Assembly (NCBI RefSeq): GCF_020010925.1
Contig: NZ_JAGJBZ010000002.1
Coordinates: 2,170,001 to 2,234,000, forward strand
Direction: 5' to 3'
Length of the DNA: 64,000 nucleotides
Source of the DNA: Streptomyces griseiscabiei
GTDB taxonomy: Bacteria > Actinomycetota > Actinomycetes > Streptomycetales > Streptomycetaceae
In this document: positions 60,468 through 64,000 of the stretch, piece after piece
How the letters are laid out: each line of letters opens with the position of its first letter
Position numbering within the stretch: the first letter of the stretch is position 1
Notes under the pieces: model-generated
Databases searched by the model: none
Told to the model about the DNA's origin: nothing
The model's input: only the letters and a program-made list of their open reading frames with translations
Translations under genes and position numbers: made by a program

Positions 60468-61241
60468 ATGAACACGATGACTCTCTGGCAGCTGTCCACC
60501 GCCGAGTTCGCGGCCCTCGCCTTCGCCGCCCTGCTCGTCGGCTTCTCCAAGACCGCCGTGAGCGGTGCCAACACGGTCAGCCTCGCGATCTTCGCGGCCG
60601 TCCTGCCGGCCCGCGCCTCGACGGGCGTCCTCCTGCCGATCCTCATCGTCGGGGACGTCCTCGCCGTCCTCACCTACCGCCGCCACGCCCACTGGCCCAC
60701 CCTGTGGAAGCTCTTCCCGGCGGTCGGCGCCGGCGTCGTCCTCGGCACGCTCTTCCTTGTCTGGGCCGACGACCAGATCGTCCGCACGTCGATCGGCGCG
60801 ATCCTGCTGCTGATGACGGCCGTCACGCTCTGGCGCCGGCGCACGGTCGACAAGGACGACGAACCCGACGCGATCACCACCCGCGCCGGCCGCGCCAAGG
60901 CCCGTTCGTACGGCGTCCTCGGCGGCTTCACCACCATGGTCGCCAACGCGGGCGGCCCCGTGATGTCCATGTATCTGCTCTCGGCGGGCTTCCGGAAGCT
61001 CGGCTTCCTGGGCACCTCGGCGTTCTTCTTCCTCATCGTCAACGTCTCCAAGGTCCCCTTCAGCGTGGGCCTCGGCCTGATCGACAGACACTCCCTGCTG
61101 CTGGACGCCGCACTGGCCCTGTTCGTCGTACCGGGCGCCGTCCTCGGCAAGTGGGCGGTGAACCGCATCAACCAGAAGGTGTTCGAGCAGCTCGTGATCG
61201 CGGCGACGATCATCGGCGGCCTGCAGCTGCTGCTCCGCTGA
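60468..61241 (+). CDS. TauE/SafE-family sulfite/anion exporter
   Basis: 257 residues, about seven to eight membrane helices: FAALAFAALLVGFSKTAVSGANTVSLAIFAAVLPA, VLLPILIVGDVLAVLTY, LWKLFPAVGAGVVLGTLF, and a second repeat GVLGGFTTMVANAGGPVMSMYLLSAGF with the family GG/ANAGGP motif. Such proteins export sulfite, sulfoacetate or similar anions. Given the organosulphur cluster 9 kb away a sulfite link is attractive but unproven. ATG 60468, with TAGCAT as a possible -10 at 60452-60457. Confidence 0.92.
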   Translation: MNTMTLWQLSTAEFAALAFAALLVGFSKTAVSGANTVSLAIFAAVLPARASTGVLLPILIVGDVLAVLTYRRHAHWPTLWKLFPAVGAGVVLGTLFLVWADDQIVRTSIGAILLLMTAVTLWRRRTVDKDDEPDAITTRAGRAKARSYGVLGGFTTMVANAGGPVMSMYLLSAGFRKLGFLGTSAFFFLIVNVSKVPFSVGLGLIDRHSLLLDAALALFVVPGAVLGKWAVNRINQKVFEQLVIAATIIGGLQLLLR

Positions 61242-61268
61242 ACCCGGGAACGCCCACGCCCCCGGGGG

Positions 61269-63368
61269 CTACCGCTCCGCCGTAGCCCCCGCTACGGACG
61301 GCGCCGACTCCGGGTCCCGCGTGGGCAGTCCATGGGACAGGTCCTCCCGCAGCAGCCGCTTGGCGATGGTGTCGACCGCGGCCCGCAGATCCGCGTCGGC
61401 GGGCCGGCCGTAGTCCTTCTCCAGCCGCTGCCGCAGCCAGTCGCCCCACGCCGCGCTGATCACCCGCGCCTCACGGGCCCCGGCCTCGGTGTGGGTGAAG
61501 AGGGTGTCGGACCGGGTGAGATAGCCCTCCTCGACCATGCGCTGGAACACGGGCACGAGAACCTCGGCCGGCACATGCCGACGGGCCGCGATCAGCGTCA
61601 GACTGGCGTGCCCGACCATCCGGGTGAACAACTCCACCTGCATCACCGCCCAGGCGCCTGCGATGTCCAGCCGGGTGTCGGAGTCGAGGACGATCCGGCG
61701 GGCGGTCTCCAGCTCCGTACCGCCGATGATCTTTCCGACGGCCGACTCCAGGAGCCGCCGCGAGTCTCCGGCCGGCGGCCTCGCGAACCCCTCGCCCATG
61801 TCCGACGAACCCGCCCGCGCGCTGTCCCGCAACCGCACCTGTTTGAGGAAGAGCCCCACCACGAACCCGACGGCCGCGACCGGCACGGTCCACAGGAACA
61901 CGGTGTGCAGGGTGTCCGAGTACGCCCGCACGATCGGCTCGGCGGCCCGCGCGGGCAACTCGTGCAGTCCCTCGGGGCTCTGTGCCGCCCGCGCGATCAC
62001 CGCCGGATCCGCCGCGCCCGTCCGCGCCGCCTCCTCGACGGCGGCGGACAGCTTCGGGGCGAGCGTGTTGGCGTAGATCGTGCCGAACACGGCCGTGCCG
62101 AACGAACTGCCCAGCGTACGGAAGAAGGTGACGCCCGAGGTCGCCGTGCCCAGGTCGGCGTAGTCGACGGTGTTCTGCACGGCGATCGTCAGTACCTGCA
62201 TGCACAGCCCGATGCCGGTGCCGAGCACGAACATGTACAGCGACTCCAGCCAGCTGTTCGTGCCCGGCTCCATGAGCGACAGCAGGAACAGCCCGACCCC
62301 CATGACGAACGAGCCGACGATCGGGAAGGTCCGGTAGTGCCCGGTCTTGCTGACCACGTTGCCGCTGGCCACGGACGCGATGAGCAGCCCGATGACCATG
62401 GGCAGCGTACGGACGCCGGACACGGTGGCCGAGTCGCCGTCCACGTACTGGAGATACGTCGGCAGATACGTCATCGCGCCGAGCATCGCGAAGCCCACGA
62501 CGAAGCTGAGGATCGAGCAGACCGTGAAGACCGGGTTACGGAACAGCCGCATCGGCAGCATCGGTTCGGCCGCGCGCGTCTCCGCCCAGCAGAACAGCCC
62601 GAGCGCGACCGCGCCGCCCGCGAACAAGCCGATGATGACACCCGAGCCCCACGCGTACTCGTTGCCGCCCCAGCTCGTCGCCAGGATCAGCGCGCTCGCG
62701 CCGGCCGCGACGAAGCCGATGCCCAGGTAGTCGATGACGGGACGGGACGCCGACTTCACCACCGGGATCGTGCGGGCGGCGGCCACGACCACGAGGATCG
62801 CGATCGGCACGTTCACATAGAAGCACCAGCGCCAGGTCAGATGGTCGGTGAACAGCCCGCCGAGCAACGGCCCGATCACCGTCGCCACCCCGAACACCGC
62901 GCCGATCGCGCCCTGGTACTTCCCGCGCTCCCGCAGCGGGATCACATCCGCGATCAGCGCCATCGCCGTCACCATGAGCCCGCCCGCGCCGACGCCCTGC
63001 AGACCCCGCCACACGATCAGCAGCGTCATGTTCGAGGCCAGGCCGCACAGGAACGAGCCCGTGATGAACACGACCGCCGACACCTGGAAGACGACCTTCC
63101 GGCCGAACAGGTCGCCGAACTTGCCCACCAGCGCCGTGGACACCGTCTCCGCCAGCAGATACGCCGTCACGACCCACGACATGTGCTCCGCACCGCCGAG
63201 GTCCGACACGATCGTCGGCAGCGCCGTCCCCACGATCGTCTGGTCGAGGGCCGCGAGCAGCATCCCCAGCATGATCGTCACGAACACGACGTTCCGCTGC
63301 CGCTTGCCCAGCACGGGCGCCTGCGCGGCGGGCGTGGCGGGTGTGGCGGCGTCTTGGGTGGTCGTCAC
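61269..63368 (-). CDS. DHA2-family (EmrB/QacA) MFS drug transporter with MarR-like C-terminal domain
   Basis: 699 residues. Fourteen membrane helices (about residues 27-520) with motif [11 protein letters not shown] and motif [24 protein letters not shown]. Unlike the usual ~500-residue transporter, it has a ~170-residue hydrophilic tail (about 535-699). Part of it, [63 protein letters not shown], reads like a MarR-type winged helix (helix-turn-helix then TLFTHTEAG wing). Multidrug/proton antiport is the expected role; the tail could be a cytoplasmic sensor. ATG 63368, convergent with the exporter. Confidence 0.92.
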   Translation of the reverse strand: MTTTQDAATPATPAAQAPVLGKRQRNVVFVTIMLGMLLAALDQTIVGTALPTIVSDLGGAEHMSWVVTAYLLAETVSTALVGKFGDLFGRKVVFQVSAVVFITGSFLCGLASNMTLLIVWRGLQGVGAGGLMVTAMALIADVIPLRERGKYQGAIGAVFGVATVIGPLLGGLFTDHLTWRWCFYVNVPIAILVVVAAARTIPVVKSASRPVIDYLGIGFVAAGASALILATSWGGNEYAWGSGVIIGLFAGGAVALGLFCWAETRAAEPMLPMRLFRNPVFTVCSILSFVVGFAMLGAMTYLPTYLQYVDGDSATVSGVRTLPMVIGLLIASVASGNVVSKTGHYRTFPIVGSFVMGVGLFLLSLMEPGTNSWLESLYMFVLGTGIGLCMQVLTIAVQNTVDYADLGTATSGVTFFRTLGSSFGTAVFGTIYANTLAPKLSAAVEEAARTGAADPAVIARAAQSPEGLHELPARAAEPIVRAYSDTLHTVFLWTVPVAAVGFVVGLFLKQVRLRDSARAGSSDMGEGFARPPAGDSRRLLESAVGKIIGGTELETARRIVLDSDTRLDIAGAWAVMQVELFTRMVGHASLTLIAARRHVPAEVLVPVFQRMVEEGYLTRSDTLFTHTEAGAREARVISAAWGDWLRQRLEKDYGRPADADLRAAVDTIAKRLLREDLSHGLPTRDPESAPSVAGATAER

Positions 63369-63488
63369 AGGGTCACGATCACACCTGCGTTCCGAGCCTG
63401 CACGCGGAGTGGTGCTGGGGGGTGCGTCGGGGTGCCTTCGGGGTGGGGTGTCCGGGGTGCGCCGGCGGGTGCGGGTGCGTGGGGCTTC

Positions 63489-63575
63489 TCGCGCAGTTCC
63501 CCGCGCCCCTATATCGGGCGGGGGAAAAGCACGGGGCGCAGCCCCTGCTTTTCAGGGGCGCGGGGAACTGCGCGA
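63489..63575. repeat. 87-bp cruciform repeat, streptomycete intergenic palindrome
   Basis: TCGCGCAGTTCCCCGCGCCCCT (63489-63510, in two halves TCGCGCAGTTC and CCCGCGCCCCT) pairs perfectly with 63554-63575, and an inner stem GAAAAGCA/TGCTTTTC caps it around GGGG-CGCAG-CCCC. The outer arm is a very common dispersed intergenic repeat in Streptomyces chromosomes. It lies between the DHA2 transporter and the DUF309 gene and can act as terminator on either strand. Confidence 0.85.
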
Positions 63576-63625
63576 CCAGCCCCCACCCACCCGCACTCGA
63601 CAACGCACCCCAGACACCCCTCCGC

Positions 63626-64000
63626 CTAGTCGCCCCGCAACCGCGGCGCCCACACCCCCGCGTCGACCGCCCGCCCCTCCCCCTCCACGACATCGGCGAG
63701 CCCCCGGGCCCACACACCGACCCCCACCAGATCGATGCCGTACGGGCGCAGCCGCCCGCTGTCCGCCCCCCATTCCCCCACCGCACCCGCCCCGCGCCGC
63801 AGCAACAGCGCCCCGCCCTTCACATTCCCGCGTGCCGAGTGCGTGAGACCCACCGCGAGCTGGGCGAGGCCCCGCCACAGCGCGCGCTCCTCGTCCGGTC
63901 CGGACTTCCACGCGTCCTCGAAGACCTCGTGCGCGTGGAACGGCTTCCCCGCGTCCAGCAGCGCCTGCGCCTCCACGACCGTGGCCTCGGGTGCCCGCAC
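63626..64000 (-). CDS. DUF309-domain protein (N-terminus beyond window)
   Basis: 124 residues visible. Contains the helical DUF309 signature FHAHEVFEDAWKSGPDEERALWRGLAQLAVGLTHSARGNVKGGALLLRRG, with the conserved His-Glu-x-x-Glu-x-x-Trp arrangement that suggests a metal-binding site (HEVFEDAW). A C-terminal DLVGVGVWARGLADVVE helix follows. Function unknown in the family. An ATG-like start may lie at 64000, but the frame is open to the window edge, so the true start is not known. Confidence 0.85.
   Translation of the reverse strand: MRAPEATVVEAQALLDAGKPFHAHEVFEDAWKSGPDEERALWRGLAQLAVGLTHSARGNVKGGALLLRRGAGAVGEWGADSGRLRPYGIDLVGVGVWARGLADVVEGEGRAVDAGVWAPRLRGD

Overview
The window is high-GC (roughly 70% or more by eye) DNA with strong G/C third-position bias, GTG/TTG starts and tightly packed operons. 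Its gene content is streptomycete: a hopanoid cluster, a conservon, WhiB and Dps, a c-di-AMP riboswitch in front of a cell-wall hydrolase, and split transketolase. I read it as the chromosome of a Streptomyces or a close relative. It holds about 57 genes, one tRNA, one IS481-type insertion sequence, two MITE-like elements, and one gene fragment at each edge.

Layout. 1-6033: end of a hopanoid side-chain operon (hpnH, second copies of ispG and dxs, hpnO-type aminotransferase, cupin regulator with two tandem operators, 40-residue membrane peptide). 6080-9210: Tyr phosphatase and GH36 alpha-galactosidase, diverging from a region with three DnaA-box-like sites at exact 34-bp spacing. 9470-10689: c-di-AMP riboswitch and secreted LysM/M23 hydrolase. 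10757-14719: two MITE-like elements and an IS481 element inserted at the CTAG end of the first, with DUF6250-like, SGNH and TetR genes. 14738-17310: amino-acid dehydrogenase and metallo-beta-lactamase-fold hydrolase. 17769-22140: conservon (ATPase/kinase, roadblock, DUF742, GTPase, GAF). 22368-25744: threonine catabolism (tdh, kbl) and a LysR gene. 25741-28368: decayed acetyltransferase, YjbR, split transketolase, tRNA-Pro. 28453-33173: hydrolase, MerR/SDR pair, TPR protein, NUDIX-like protein.

33307-38909 is a complete-looking trans-4-hydroxyproline operon except for the last aldehyde dehydrogenase: GntR, epimerase, DapA-type deaminase and a three-component D-hydroxyproline dehydrogenase, with a GntR-like palindrome. 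39075-43090: formylglycine-generating enzyme, small HTH protein, GH15 hydrolase, K+ channel.

43237-51405 is the most interesting part. It has a glutathionyl-hydroquinone-reductase-like protein, a polar amino-acid ABC importer, an N-acetyltransferase and two flavin monooxygenases. It is punctuated by three tiny leader-peptide ORFs sharing a DLLRV core and Cys codons near the 3' end. The parts match the Bacillus yxe/ytm logic (import of S-modified cysteines, N-acetylation, oxidative C-S cleavage), here apparently with cysteine-responsive leader control at three points. 51520-58529 is a second, translationally coupled catabolic operon of unknown substrate (XRE-cupin regulator, M24-fold enzyme with an altered metal site, E1 alpha/beta, amidohydrolase, bicupin, atypical SDR). 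58551-64000: WhiB-Dps pair, lipase-like hydrolase, TauE/SafE exporter, a DHA2 transporter with a MarR-like tail, a long palindromic repeat and a partial DUF309 gene.
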